Shown here: one piece after another, positions 35,417-43,595 of the stretch
How the letters are laid out: each line of letters starts with the position of its first letter
How positions within the stretch are numbered: position 1 is the stretch's first letter
From: Lusitaniella coriacea LEGE 07157
GTDB taxonomy: Bacteria; Cyanobacteriota; Cyanobacteriia; Cyanobacteriales; Spirulinaceae
Assembly: GCF_015207425.1 (NCBI RefSeq)
Contig: NZ_JADEWZ010000020.1
Span: forward strand, 1 to 64,000
Length of the DNA: 64,000 nucleotides
Direction of reading: 5' to 3'
Made by a program: the position numbers and the translations under genes
Notes under the pieces: generated by a model
Databases searched by the model: none
What the model saw: only the letters and a program-made list of their open reading frames with translations
What the model was told of the DNA's origin: nothing

Positions 35417-35440
35417 AAAAAAAACCCGGACGAATCCGGG
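35417..35440 (-). terminator. Intrinsic terminator of psbH
   Basis: On the minus strand this reads CCCGGA, loop TTCG, TCCGGG, then eight T residues. It is a textbook rho-independent terminator 40 bases after the psbH stop. A TTCG tetraloop makes the hairpin exceptionally stable. Confidence 0.88.
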
Positions 35441-35479
35441 ACAGATTTTTCAAAACTCTGATGCTTCAATTTAAACCGC

Positions 35480-35683
35480 CTAATTTCCAAGGCTTTTCCA
35501 ATCTACATCAACGCTATTGAGGAGTAGATCGGAGTTGTAAATTTGCAAGATGATTAGCAAAAAGACAAGAAATAGCACCATAAAAACGGCCATGAGTGGA
35601 GTTGTTCCCCAACCGGGAGCAACTTTTCCGTATTCAGAGTTGAGGGGTCTAAGGATTTCTCCTAACCGAGTGCGTTGTGCCAT
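35480..35683 (-). CDS. psbH: Photosystem II reaction centre protein H
   Basis: PsbH is a single-helix subunit needed for photosystem II assembly, quinone-site function and repair. The 67-residue protein has the conserved start [25 protein letters not shown] and a membrane helix (about 29-47) then a short lumenal tail; the plant phosphorylated N-terminal extension is absent, as in cyanobacteria. psbN is divergent 87 bases away, which is the conserved arrangement. A TATAAT box at 35733-35738 on this strand fits a promoter. Confidence 0.97.
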   Translation of the reverse strand: MAQRTRLGEILRPLNSEYGKVAPGWGTTPLMAVFMVLFLVFLLIILQIYNSDLLLNSVDVDWKSLGN

Positions 35684-35732
35684 AGGTCACCAAATTATGA
35701 ATCTAAGTGAGTTTTTGTTAATGTTCTGTAAT

Positions 35733-35738
35733 ATTATA
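35733..35738 (-). promoter_or_regulatory. Candidate -10 box of psbH
   Basis: Minus-strand TATAAT, with AAAGTT 17 bases upstream as a weak -35. It lies in the 87-base gap between divergent psbH and psbN, about 50 bases before the psbH start. A transcription start has not been shown. Confidence 0.45.
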
Positions 35739-35770
35739 GGGGAATAGGGTCTCATAACTTTACTCCACCT

Positions 35771-35902
35771 ATGGAAACTGCAACAGTTTTTATCATTAGT
35801 ATTGCTGTCATTGTTGTCGCGATCGCGGCTTATGCCATTTATCTCTCTTTTGGCGCTCCCGCAGCCGAATTGAGCGATCCCTTTGAAGATCACGAAGATT
35901 AG
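35771..35902 (+). CDS. psbN: Photosystem II assembly protein PsbN
   Basis: This 43-residue protein starts METATVFIISI and ends DPFEDHED. One membrane helix (about 5-26) is followed by a short acidic tail, exactly the family layout. PsbN is not a subunit of mature photosystem II; in plants it is an assembly factor for the early reaction centre. It is divergent from psbH as in most cyanobacteria. The TAG stop coincides with the left end of a family-B repeat fragment (35899 on). Confidence 0.95.
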   Translation: METATVFIISIAVIVVAIAAYAIYLSFGAPAAELSDPFEDHED

Positions 35903-35964
35903 TGGTTCGTCAATCTAGCGCGTTGAGGGTGACACGGGGGAATGACTTCCCCCCAAATAAACCA
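35899..35964 (+). repeat. Family B fragment, copy B4
   Basis: It begins TTAGTGGTTCGTCAA, close to the family-B end, directly on the psbN stop codon. It continues with gggtgacacggggg, similar to the interior of the family. The right end is degenerate. Confidence 0.5.
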
Positions 35965-35975
35965 CTGACAGAGTA

Positions 35976-36206
35976 TTAGAAAGAGCGAGTTGTTTGAATT
36001 CTTTCTATCCCCACCACTTTCTCAGAAGGGTGAAAGGGAGAATGCGCTCCCGGAAATCGAACGATTAAAATTTGCCGGGAAGAAGGTTTAGGCGATCGCG
36101 CGATAGAATAATTGAGATTATCGGCAATGAATGTCACTGCCGTTGTCATCGCGATCGCGTGAACCAATAAAGACATCTTTGATAAAGCTTTGGGATTAGA
36201 CATCAT
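35976..36206 (-). CDS. Hypothetical small exported protein
   Basis: This is a 76-residue frame starting MMSNPKALSKMSLLVHAIAM, with a GTGGAGATTT ribosome site. The first 30 residues look like a signal peptide (basic start, hydrophobic core). The remainder is polar and basic, without a known family. It may be a genuine small secreted protein or a chance frame; the good ribosome site and signal are the only support. Confidence 0.45.
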   Translation of the reverse strand: MMSNPKALSKMSLLVHAIAMTTAVTFIADNLNYSIARSPKPSSRQILIVRFPGAHSPFHPSEKVVGIERIQTTRSF

Positions 36207-36401
36207 TGAAATCTCCACACACACACAGAGTTTTCTTTAATTTCGCTTCAAGTTTGTCTTGAGCGAGAACAGTCAATCAGGGAACATAAAACTCTCTACA
36301 ATCCCAACGGGACACATTCCCCTTTTTCTCCATTCCGCTCTAAGACGAGAGATCGGTACAATAAGTTTCACCCCTTCAACCGTTCTCAGGAGAAACAATT
36401 T

Positions 36402-36707
36402 ATGCCCGATGCAGTTGGTGTTGTTGAAACCCTCGGCTTCCCTTCAATCCTTGCCACCGCAGATGCAATGGTCAAAGCCGCAGCCGTCACCGTAGTGTAT
36501 TGCGATAAAGCCGAAAGCGGTCGGTTTTTGGTTGCCATTCGCGGTCACGTAGCAGAAGTCAAACGCGCGCAAGAAGCAGGAATAGAAGCCGCCGAAAATG
36601 TTTATGGCGGAGAAGTCATTACCCACTACATCGTCCCTAACCCCCCCCAAAACGTAGTTTCTGTTTTACCCCTCGAATATACCGAACAAGCCGATCCCTT
36701 TCGTTGA
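36402..36707 (+). CDS. Carboxysome shell protein, CcmK3-like
   Basis: The 101-residue protein is a single BMC domain, which forms the hexagonal facets of the carboxysome shell. It begins DAVGVVETLGFPSILATADAMVKAA and ends HYIVPNPPQNVVSVLPLEYTE, closer to CcmK3 than to CcmK1/K2/K4. At the central pore loop, where the major shell proteins read K-I-G-S, it has KAESG, an acidic change typical of the minor paralogs. CcmK3 usually lies beside ccmK4 and needs it to form mixed hexamers; here the next gene is asnS and no ccmK4 is present in the window. AGGAGA precedes the ATG. Confidence 0.9.
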   Translation: MPDAVGVVETLGFPSILATADAMVKAAAVTVVYCDKAESGRFLVAIRGHVAEVKRAQEAGIEAAENVYGGEVITHYIVPNPPQNVVSVLPLEYTEQADPFR

Positions 36708-36965
36708 TATCCCCTTGATATAAAATTCGGTTGAATCGCCTTAGTTAGGTTTGACACGGCACTTCGACACGCTCAGTGACCGGGAGATGCGGGGATGGGG
36801 AGACACTGGGAAAAGAGCTGGGGAGGCTGGGGGAGTTTGGGAAGCTGGGGGAGATTGAGAAACCTTCTGCCCTCTGCCCTCTGCCCTCTGCCTTGCCGTC
36901 AGGCGCTGATGACTGATAACTGTCATGGCGACGGCTATACATTGCATCAACGCACCCCACGGTTA
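36708..36965. repeat. Intergenic region with family A fragment and low-complexity repeats
   Basis: Bases 36708-36760 match the interior of family A on the minus strand (rc: aactaaggcgattcaa and ttttatat). The middle is a gggg-rich tract and three tandem ctctgccct units (about 36867-36893). Then comes a tgatgactgataactg motif (36908-36923), also found at the starts of two genes in this window. Confidence 0.55.
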
Positions 36966-38357
36966 TTAAAAATCCGCACTCAAAGGCGCACGAGGAAATG
37001 GAATTACATCTCGAATATTTCCCATTCCCGTCATAAATTGCACCAATCTCTCAAACCCTAACCCAAAGCCTGCATGGGGAACGGTTCCATAGCGACGTAA
37101 ATCGAGATACCACCATAATTCCTCTTGTGGCATTCCCATTTCATCGATTCGTTTCTCCAACACATCTAGCCGTTCTTCCCGTTGAGAACCGCCAATGATT
37201 TCCCCTATCTTGGGTGCGAGTACGTCCATTGCCGCGACGGTTTTTCCATCATCGTTGAGGCGCATATAAAAGGCTTTAATGTCCTTGGGATAATCGCAGA
37301 CAATGACGGGCTTTTTAAATAATTCTTCCGCTAAATAACGCTCGTGTTCCGATTGCAAATCGACTCCCCAATCGACGGGAAATTCAAATTTCTTTTTCGC
37401 TTTTTTGAGCAGTTCTATCGCTTCAGTATAAGTGATGCGTTCAAACTGATTGTTAATGATATTGTCCGCCGTTGCCAGAACGGTTTTATCAATCCGTTTG
37501 TTGAAGAATTCCATATCTTCCGGACAACGATCGCGCACGGATTGGAAAATGTATTTGAGGAAGGCTTCCGCTAAGTCCATATCCCCTACTAAATTGCAGA
37601 ATGCCATTTCCGGTTCGATCATCCAAAATTCCGCTAAATGGCGTGAGGTGTTGGAGTTTTCCGCACGGAAGGTGGGACCGAAGGTATAGACATTTTTAAA
37701 AGACATCGCCATCACTTCCGCTTCGAGTTGTCCGCTAACAGTGAGGTAGGCGCGTTTGCCGAAAAAGTCTTGGCTGTAGTCCACTTCGCCATTTTCCTGG
37801 CGAGGAACCTGTTTGAGGTCAAAATTTGTGACGTTGAAGAGTTCCCCCGCGCCTTCGCAGTCGCTAGCGGTGATCAGAGGGGTGTGAACCCAGAGGAAAT
37901 CTCGTTCTTGAAAAAACTGGTGAATTGCCGCAGCACAGGCGTTACGGACGCGGAAAACCGCTCCTAGGGTGTTGGTGCGCGCTCTTAAATGTCCGATCTC
38001 CCGCAGGAATTCAAAGGAGTGGCGTTTTTTCTGGAGGGGATAGGTTTCGGGGTCGGATTCGCCGTAAATTTGAAGGTTGGTGGGTTTGAGTTCGATGCGC
38101 TGTCCTTTGCCTTGGGAGGGGATTAGGGTTCCGGTGACTTCAATGGAGGTTCCTGTGGTGATGCGTTTAAGCAATGCTTCGTAATCGGGAAAATCTGCAT
38201 CTACGACGACTTGAAGATTCGCCATCGCAGAACCGTCATTAATTTCCATAAAGGCGAAATTTTTTAATTCCCGTTTCGTGCGAACCCACCCTTGAATGGT
38301 TGCGGTGTCGTCCAGTTGACCGTTTCTTAAAATATCGACAATGCGTTGCGCTTCCAT
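36966..38357 (-). CDS. asnS: Asparaginyl-tRNA synthetase
   Basis: AsnRS charges tRNA-Asn. The 463-residue protein has an N-terminal OB-fold anticodon-binding domain (about 15-100) and a class IIb catalytic core. Motif 2 is seen as [16 protein letters not shown] and motif 3 as [26 protein letters not shown] is the family's usual C-terminus. Asn-specific residues (as opposed to Asp) are consistent with [17 protein letters not shown]. Length is standard. The hypothetical gene at 38378 is upstream by only 20 bases on the same strand, so they may be cotranscribed. Confidence 0.96.
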   Translation of the reverse strand: MEAQRIVDILRNGQLDDTATIQGWVRTKRELKNFAFMEINDGSAMANLQVVVDADFPDYEALLKRITTGTSIEVTGTLIPSQGKGQRIELKPTNLQIYGESDPETYPLQKKRHSFEFLREIGHLRARTNTLGAVFRVRNACAAAIHQFFQERDFLWVHTPLITASDCEGAGELFNVTNFDLKQVPRQENGEVDYSQDFFGKRAYLTVSGQLEAEVMAMSFKNVYTFGPTFRAENSNTSRHLAEFWMIEPEMAFCNLVGDMDLAEAFLKYIFQSVRDRCPEDMEFFNKRIDKTVLATADNIINNQFERITYTEAIELLKKAKKKFEFPVDWGVDLQSEHERYLAEELFKKPVIVCDYPKDIKAFYMRLNDDGKTVAAMDVLAPKIGEIIGGSQREERLDVLEKRIDEMGMPQEELWWYLDLRRYGTVPHAGFGLGFERLVQFMTGMGNIRDVIPFPRAPLSADF

Positions 38358-38377
38358 GAAAGTTATAATTTCCCGAT

Positions 38378-38842
38378 TTAATTGCGAATGCCCAAAATTG
38401 TAGCGCCAATGCCGATGAATAGTCCGCCCAGGAGATAAATGCGCGCGCGATCGCGCTGTTCGACATTCAAAGATTCCGCGCTAGAATTCTCCAGGAAGAT
38501 ATTAATTTTTTGTGCTAAGACTTCTTTCGCCGCGCGATCGCCCGTATAGTAGCGCGTAAAGGGAATTTCCCCTTCTGGAGTCAACAGTACCACGCGATAC
38601 ATGGGGTCGCTGCGTTTCAGGCGATCGCTGGATTTGGGAACCTGTTTGACATCGACTTTTGCCCCTTGCAGACGTGCGAGGGGGATTTGTTGGGTTTTTG
38701 ATTCGAGTCCGGTTAGGGTGACGTGTTGACAATTTCCCAAACCCCCACGGTTACAGGTTAACAGGGTTCCGCGATCCAATCGCGCGATCGCGCCCAGCCC
38801 AATCCCGATGAAAATAACGCCGAGGATTTTAGAACCGTTCAT
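38378..38842 (-). CDS. Hypothetical membrane protein
   Basis: The 154-residue protein has a hydrophobic helix at each end (about 5-22 and 132-152) and a soluble middle with a beta-rich segment ([21 protein letters not shown]). Both ends in the membrane and a central loop outside or inside is the likely form. No known family. It lies just upstream of asnS. A family-A end fragment stands directly against its start codon, so its leader derives from that repeat. Confidence 0.72.
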   Translation of the reverse strand: MNGSKILGVIFIGIGLGAIARLDRGTLLTCNRGGLGNCQHVTLTGLESKTQQIPLARLQGAKVDVKQVPKSSDRLKRSDPMYRVVLLTPEGEIPFTRYYTGDRAAKEVLAQKINIFLENSSAESLNVEQRDRARIYLLGGLFIGIGATILGIRN

Positions 38843-38875
38843 ACGCTGCTATGCATTTAAATTTTACGCCTGATG
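38843..38875 (-). repeat. Family A end fragment, copy A5
   Basis: The minus strand reads aatttaaatgcatagcagcgt and then the ATG of the hypothetical gene. This matches the right end of A1 (aaatgcatagcagctt and then ATG). Only the terminal part of the element is recognisable. Confidence 0.55.
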
Positions 38876-38898
38876 TGAATTGGATATTTCCTCAAACC

Positions 38899-39027
38899 GC
38901 CAAGAACTCAAGTTCTTGGCTAATAGCCTAAGTCATCTCAAGATGACTCCACCACCAATTTTTCCTGTTGCGAGCATGAGTCCATTTAAATGGACTTGAG
39001 CTGTTAGCCTTGAATTTGAATTCAAGG
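38899..39027. repeat. Cluster of four short palindromes
   Basis: Four perfect hairpins of 8-10 base pairs lie in 129 bases: 38899-38920 (GCCAAGAACT, loop ca), 38931-38948 (AGTCATCT, loop ca), 38979-38996 (AGTCCATTT, no loop) and 39008-39027 (CCTTGAATT, loop tg). Their sequences differ but their size is nearly constant. They lie between the start of one minus-strand gene and the end of the next. No T-run, so they are not standard terminators. Confidence 0.6.
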
Positions 39028-39136
39028 TGGGTCGGCTATCTTAGCGAATAGTTTTAATCAACATTAGGCGTAAATTAGCCCTTAGCAGTCCAAGTTAAGG
39101 ATTAGTAGCCTAATTCTATTGCCCATTACCTGAATT

Positions 39137-41713
39137 CTAATCCGCCTCGCCAATTAACGTAAACGCCGCCCAATCGCGAGGAGCTGGGTTTTCTTCCATC
39201 ATATCCAACATCGCCTGACGCAACGCTTGCGCCTTATCCATCTTTTTCTCGTAGCGGTTCGTGTAAAACTCCGTCATCAACTCCCTCGTCTCCGTGTCGG
39301 GAACCTTCCACAGCGACACCATAATGCTGGGAACCCCTGCGGTAATCAAAGAACGAGATAAACCGATGATGCCATCTCCCGAAAGATCGCCCAAACCCGT
39401 CTCGCAGGCGCTCAAAACCACCAATTCGGCATTTAGGGGATTATTTTGAGTCATCGTTACGATCTCCCCAGAAGTCAGCAAACCATCGTTGGGATTGCCG
39501 CCGAAAATCGATTGCCCTTCCGTCCTGTTCCCAGAAGGTGCAAGGGCAATCGCGCCGGGAATCCCATAGCCAAAATCATCCAGGAGTCCGTGGGTGGCGA
39601 AATGAATCAAACGCGCGGTTTTCATGCGCTGCGCGACAGTCGTTTCTGTGGCATTTGCGCCCAAAAGTGCTTCTGTATCGAGCATTTGCGCAATTTCCGT
39701 GGCTTCGCGTTCTGCACCGGAGAGATTGGAAAGTTGGGTTGAACCGCCGTTTCCATCGGGAATCCGGGGCATAGTGGGATTTCCCACAATCAATATATCT
39801 CCCCTGCCCCCCTGCGCCCCTGCACCTCTGCTTTTATGCTTGCGAGTGAGTTGCAATACCTGAATCGAAGGCGCGGTAAGGATTGTATGCTTTTCGATCA
39901 AATAATTGAATTCTGCGTCTTGGAGTGCCGGAAAGGGAACATAGAACAGGGATTGATGGGGAATGAAAATCACCCGATCTTCGGGGTTGGTGGGAAGGAA
40001 TTCAGCGATGGGTGCAATCAGGAGTTTGTGGAGTTGTTGGAGGCGATTAGCGCGAGTGTCTTCGCTATCTCTCGCACGCACTGCAACAAGACTGCGGAGG
40101 GATTCCTGCGTACCGCGAATCAGGGATGTAAATTCGCTCCTATCTTCTTCGCCGCGTTGTCCGGCGGCTTGGAGGCGGGCGATTTCGGTGATATTGGCAA
40201 GAGAACCGTCTAGTTTTTCCAAGTCAACGGCGCGGAAGTCGATTTTTCCGGTGGGTTGGATGACCCAAATCAGAAGAGAATTAGAAAGAACGGAGTATTG
40301 AACGAGGGTGGCGTTTTGCGCTTTGGCGATTTGTTTAATTTCTTCGATGGATGGGGGATCGATTTTGGGCAGTTCCTCGGATTGAGGGTTGAGTTGTTTT
40401 GCCAGGAGTTCCACGAATGCTCTAGCACGTCCCCGTTCGGAAATTTCAAGCGCGCGATCGGTTTTGTTTTGGGCGATGAGGGTTTCTTGAAGGAGACGAT
40501 AGGTATGCGCTTGAGTTTCAAAGATAGAAATTTTATCGGCATCGGCGAGTTCAGGGGAACGTAGAGATTCCCAAACAGTAATAGCAGCGTAGAGGTTTTC
40601 TTCGGCTTCAGCGTACTGCTTTTGCTTGAAGTAAGCTCCACCCAGATTGTTGAGGGTGATTCCTTTTTTTGCGTGATTTCTTACTTCTTTCGTAATAGCT
40701 AAAGCTTGTTGATAGCATTTAATTGCTTTGGTGTACTGTCTTTGTTTTTCGTAAATCAAGCCCAGATTGTTAAGAGTTGTCCCTTCGCCAGCGCGATCGC
40801 CCACCTCTTGCGCGATAACTAGAGCTTGTTGAAGGTATTCAATCGCTTCTGAGTACTCTCCCAATGAGCCATAAATTGCACCCAGATTGTTGAGAGTTGT
40901 CCCTTCCATTAGACGATTACTCACTTCTTTGTGTATGGCTAAAGCTTGCTGGTAATATTCAATGGCTTCAGCGTACTGTCTTAGGTTGCGGTAAACATTG
41001 CCCAGATTGTTGAGAGTGGTTCCTTTCCCAGCGCGATTTCCTACTTCTTGCACGATGGCTAAGGCTTGTTGATAGTATTCAAGTGCTTTCGGATATTGCC
41101 CCAGGTTTTGGTAAACATTACCCAGATTGTTAAGGGTTGTCCCTTCTCCGACGCGATCGCCCACTTCTTGGGTGATGGTGAGGGCTTGTTGGTAGTATTC
41201 AATGGCTTTGGGGTATTGTCCCAGGTTGCGGTAAACCGCGCCCAGATTGTTAAGGGTTGTCCCTTCTCCAGCGCGATCGCCCACTTCTTGGGTGATGGTG
41301 AGGGCTTGTTGGTAGTATTCAATGGCTTTGGGGTATTGTCCCAGGTTGCGGTAAACCTCGCCCAGGTTGTTGAGCAAAGTTCCTTCACTTTTGCGCTCTG
41401 CTAGTTCTCTAAAAATAACGAGAGATTGTTGATATTTCTTCAAAGCTTCTCGAAATTGCCCTCTAGCTGCTAACTGAAGCCCTTCTCTATTCAGTCGTAA
41501 CGCCTCAGCACGTCGATCTGACGAGGTTTGTGCTTGGGTAAGTCTTTCCTGTTCTGGAATTGCGCGATCTTGCCTCAGAGTCCATTCAGCATCAACCCGA
41601 CGATTATTTTCATTCTTCGCGACAGCAGAAACGGGGAAGGAGAAAGCCGACAGCAGGAGAGCGAGGGTTAAACTCGCAGTCCATTTGGGGTTAAGAAATT
41701 GGGAAGGGAACAT
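39137..41713 (-). CDS. TPR-CHAT domain protein, exported
   Basis: This 858-residue protein begins with a signal peptide (about 11-32, LTLALLLSAFSFPVSAVA). TPR units fill about 70-400, most with the pattern TLNNLG.VY.NLGQYPKAIEYYQQAL, followed by helices and a CHAT peptidase domain (about 560-855). The catalytic pair is His708 in FATHGLLDD and Cys770 in LSACETGLGD. It is probably periplasmic. It belongs to the same family as the protein at 699, but its repeats are more uniform: two 120-base DNA units (41161 and 41281) share a 77-base identical stretch, pointing to recent unit duplication or conversion. The start lacks a ribosome site. Confidence 0.88.
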   Translation of the reverse strand: MFPSQFLNPKWTASLTLALLLSAFSFPVSAVAKNENNRRVDAEWTLRQDRAIPEQERLTQAQTSSDRRAEALRLNREGLQLAARGQFREALKKYQQSLVIFRELAERKSEGTLLNNLGEVYRNLGQYPKAIEYYQQALTITQEVGDRAGEGTTLNNLGAVYRNLGQYPKAIEYYQQALTITQEVGDRVGEGTTLNNLGNVYQNLGQYPKALEYYQQALAIVQEVGNRAGKGTTLNNLGNVYRNLRQYAEAIEYYQQALAIHKEVSNRLMEGTTLNNLGAIYGSLGEYSEAIEYLQQALVIAQEVGDRAGEGTTLNNLGLIYEKQRQYTKAIKCYQQALAITKEVRNHAKKGITLNNLGGAYFKQKQYAEAEENLYAAITVWESLRSPELADADKISIFETQAHTYRLLQETLIAQNKTDRALEISERGRARAFVELLAKQLNPQSEELPKIDPPSIEEIKQIAKAQNATLVQYSVLSNSLLIWVIQPTGKIDFRAVDLEKLDGSLANITEIARLQAAGQRGEEDRSEFTSLIRGTQESLRSLVAVRARDSEDTRANRLQQLHKLLIAPIAEFLPTNPEDRVIFIPHQSLFYVPFPALQDAEFNYLIEKHTILTAPSIQVLQLTRKHKSRGAGAQGGRGDILIVGNPTMPRIPDGNGGSTQLSNLSGAEREATEIAQMLDTEALLGANATETTVAQRMKTARLIHFATHGLLDDFGYGIPGAIALAPSGNRTEGQSIFGGNPNDGLLTSGEIVTMTQNNPLNAELVVLSACETGLGDLSGDGIIGLSRSLITAGVPSIMVSLWKVPDTETRELMTEFYTNRYEKKMDKAQALRQAMLDMMEENPAPRDWAAFTLIGEAD

Positions 41714-41911
41714 TATTTCAGTTATTCAGTTGGGAGAGATAACGAACAGTTTTCGCTTGTATCAAGATTGAAAAAAAGGCGGGTTTGCTCGATACGATCG
41801 TTGGGTGTCAGAGGTCGTTGTTTCAACCCGCCTCTATTCTTTTTATATCTCTGAGGCGCGATGGGTTATGCACTTTTTGAGTAAATGTTGGTTTTGATGG
41901 GTTATGGCGAA

Positions 41912-42045
41912 TAAGCTGCTATGCATTTAAATTGTGACTGAGGCTGACACGGGGAGGTCGCAAGCCGACCTAGGGGTGACGCGGTGAGAGATTGATGACT
42001 TTGCTACAGAGCGCCTAATACCCAACTTGAATGTGTTTTAGCTTA
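41912..42045 (-). repeat. Family A element, copy A3
   Basis: This 134-base copy is in the minus orientation with both ends intact: TAAGCTGCTATGCATTTAAA on the left and gaatgtgttttAGCTTA on the right, the reverse of A1. Its interior is shorter and includes gacacggggag. It directly abuts D2. Confidence 0.7.
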
Positions 42046-42137
42046 GGGAATAGGGAACAGTAGGAAGAGATACAGGTGTTATTTGGAGAATATGAGAAAT
42101 GAGTGTTGGGTTTTGTGCTTCATTTGGAAACGCTATA
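42046..42137 (-). mobile_element. Family D element, truncated copy D2
   Basis: On the minus strand it reads TATAGCGTTTCC, then gaagcacaaaacccaacact, and the ataacacctgtatctcttcc segment, matching the left two thirds of D1 at 52748. The far end is lost where it meets A3. Confidence 0.55.
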
Positions 42138-42160
42138 TCAACTTCACCTGACGTTTAGCA

Positions 42161-42334
42161 ATGGCGACATTCGTTGCTTTAATGTTCTCCCTATCTCGAT
42201 TGAAACATCAATATCGCGTCCGCAATTGGTCTGAGTATAATGCAGGGCTTAAACAGAAGAGAAGCCTAACATTTCTGGTTTTTGCGTGCGGAACTTTGTT
42301 TGCAAGCGATTCAAATCACAACAATCCACGATAG
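42161..42334 (+). pseudogene. IS5-type transposase N-terminal remnant
   Basis: A 57-codon frame begins ATG 42161. The part at about 42202-42282 reads KHQYRVRNWSEYNAGLKQ and then RSLTF, which matches the conserved N-terminus of IS5-family transposases (YRVRNW.EYN..L..RGSLT). After that the similarity ends and the frame closes within the mrpB 3' end. No catalytic DDE region is present, so this is a remnant. Confidence 0.6.
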
Positions 42335-42978
42335 CGAATAAACAATAAAATCACTGCCCAAGACCCTAACGCTACCTTGAGTGCGACTAAGATATTTAAT
42401 AGGGGAATAACCCCACCGCTAAAAAGCATTCCTAATTCTCCCTGGGGAAGTTCCCATCCAATTAGGGTCAAAACCGCCAGAATAATAAAAATTAGCACAG
42501 AAACCTTTTCAATCGTCGCTGCTTTCCACTTTGTATAGATTGTTTCCATCCACTCCGAAGACGAGGTAATTGCAATCAAACCGATCGCGGTTCCTCCCGC
42601 AACTCCCGCCGCAAAACCGCCACCAGGACTGAGATGACCGCGAATTGCAAGTTCAATACTCACCAAAGCCGCGATCGTTGCGCCCAACCGTGCGAGTACA
42701 ATGGAAGGGCGATCGCTGAATTGATAAACGTTTTCGGTAGGTTGTTCGTTGGCGAGAAGAAAACGAACGCCCAAAACCGCAATTGAAAAGACCACAACTT
42801 CAAAAATCGTGTCGTAAAGTCGATTGCGAAAAATAATCCCAGAAACCGCATTTGGTACGCCACTGTCGGTGACAATTGATTCGACAATCGATAATTCTGT
42901 CCATTCTCCTTCTGGATTTGCCACAATCAGCATTTTGACAAACAATGCGATTCCCGCTACGAGATAAACCCATTTCAT
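42316..42978 (-). CDS. mrpB: Mrp antiporter subunit B
   Basis: The 220-residue membrane protein carries an MnhB domain in its C-terminal two thirds, with the signature AIRGHLSPGGGFAAGVAGG, and about six membrane helices. Its N-terminal part (1-80) resembles the end of the MrpA-type module. It overlaps the preceding gene by one base, so translation is coupled. It is the last gene of the mrp operon. The Mrp complex exchanges cytosolic Na+ for protons. Confidence 0.88.
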   Translation of the reverse strand: MKWVYLVAGIALFVKMLIVANPEGEWTELSIVESIVTDSGVPNAVSGIIFRNRLYDTIFEVVVFSIAVLGVRFLLANEQPTENVYQFSDRPSIVLARLGATIAALVSIELAIRGHLSPGGGFAAGVAGGTAIGLIAITSSSEWMETIYTKWKAATIEKVSVLIFIILAVLTLIGWELPQGELGMLFSGGVIPLLNILVALKVALGSWAVILLFIRYRGLL

Positions 42979-43538
42979 TAATGCTTTTCCTCTTCGTTGG
43001 GTACAGTGATATAAGTCAGGCTAACTTCAGGTACAGAAAGTTCGGTTTGCATGATTTCAAACAGACGGCGAACTCTAATTGCGGCGTGATAAATTCGATT
43101 ACTATCAGGTTCTAATTCTTCTTGTTTGGCGCAAGTTGCGTGAACTTCTTTTGCCATCAATGCTTGTTCTAAAGCTTGTGAATTGGGGTATTCAACTAAC
43201 TCCAAACGCATATAGTGTTTATCAATGACTTTTTTGAGATTGGCGATAATTTCTGCAAAATAACTTTCTCTTTCTTCTCCTAATTCTTCAATGATTCCCA
43301 GTCGCATGACCAAAGAGGAGCGAACTGCAACGATGTAAAGTGTAATCGCTAACATCGTTCCTACCAAAGCTTCTGTTAATGCCACATCCGCAGCTCCCAA
43401 AACCGCATACACTAATGCAGCAACTGCTCCTAAAATAGCTCGAATCACTAATGCTTGGTAGGGATTAACCTGAAAAACCAGCATCAATGCAACTAAGGGG
43501 AGTAAGGCGACAATGACATAAATATAGCTATCAATCAT
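42978..43538 (-). CDS. DUF4040/MrpA C-terminal-type subunit
   Basis: The 186-residue protein has three membrane helices (about 8-85) matching the DUF4040 / MbhD domain: ALVIRAILGAVAALVYAVLGAADVALTEALVG. The remaining 100 residues are a soluble tail, charged, not typical of the family. In standard Mrp systems this domain is part of large MrpA; in cyanobacteria it is a separate small gene. It is one base into the mrpB start. Confidence 0.82.
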   Translation of the reverse strand: MIDSYIYVIVALLPLVALMLVFQVNPYQALVIRAILGAVAALVYAVLGAADVALTEALVGTMLAITLYIVAVRSSLVMRLGIIEELGEERESYFAEIIANLKKVIDKHYMRLELVEYPNSQALEQALMAKEVHATCAKQEELEPDSNRIYHAAIRVRRLFEIMQTELSVPEVSLTYITVPNEEEKH

Positions 43539-43595
43539 TTTTGCTTTTTATTAAAAACTCGAAAGTAATGAAAAAAATACACAAGAAAATTTGAT

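Larger units (their letters stand above)
41714..42315. other. Intergenic region with two repeat elements and a transposase remnant
   Basis: About 600 bases without an intact gene. In order: presumed promoter region of the CHAT gene (41714-41911), family-A copy A3 (41912-42045), truncated family-D element D2 (42046-42137), and the start of a decayed transposase (42161-42334). This is the densest patch of mobile debris in the window and lies at the 3' end of the mrp operon. Confidence 0.6.

Noticed and set aside
36741-36960. Two minus-strand frames with Ser/Pro-rich translation between ccmK and asnS
   Set aside because: They arise from ctctgccct and gggg-rich repeats and are not conserved-looking.
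40256-41404. Antisense frames and tandem repeats suggestive of a repeat array
   Set aside because: The period is 120 bases and corresponds to 40-residue TPR-type units (34-residue TPR plus extension) in the CHAT gene; no spacers, so not CRISPR.
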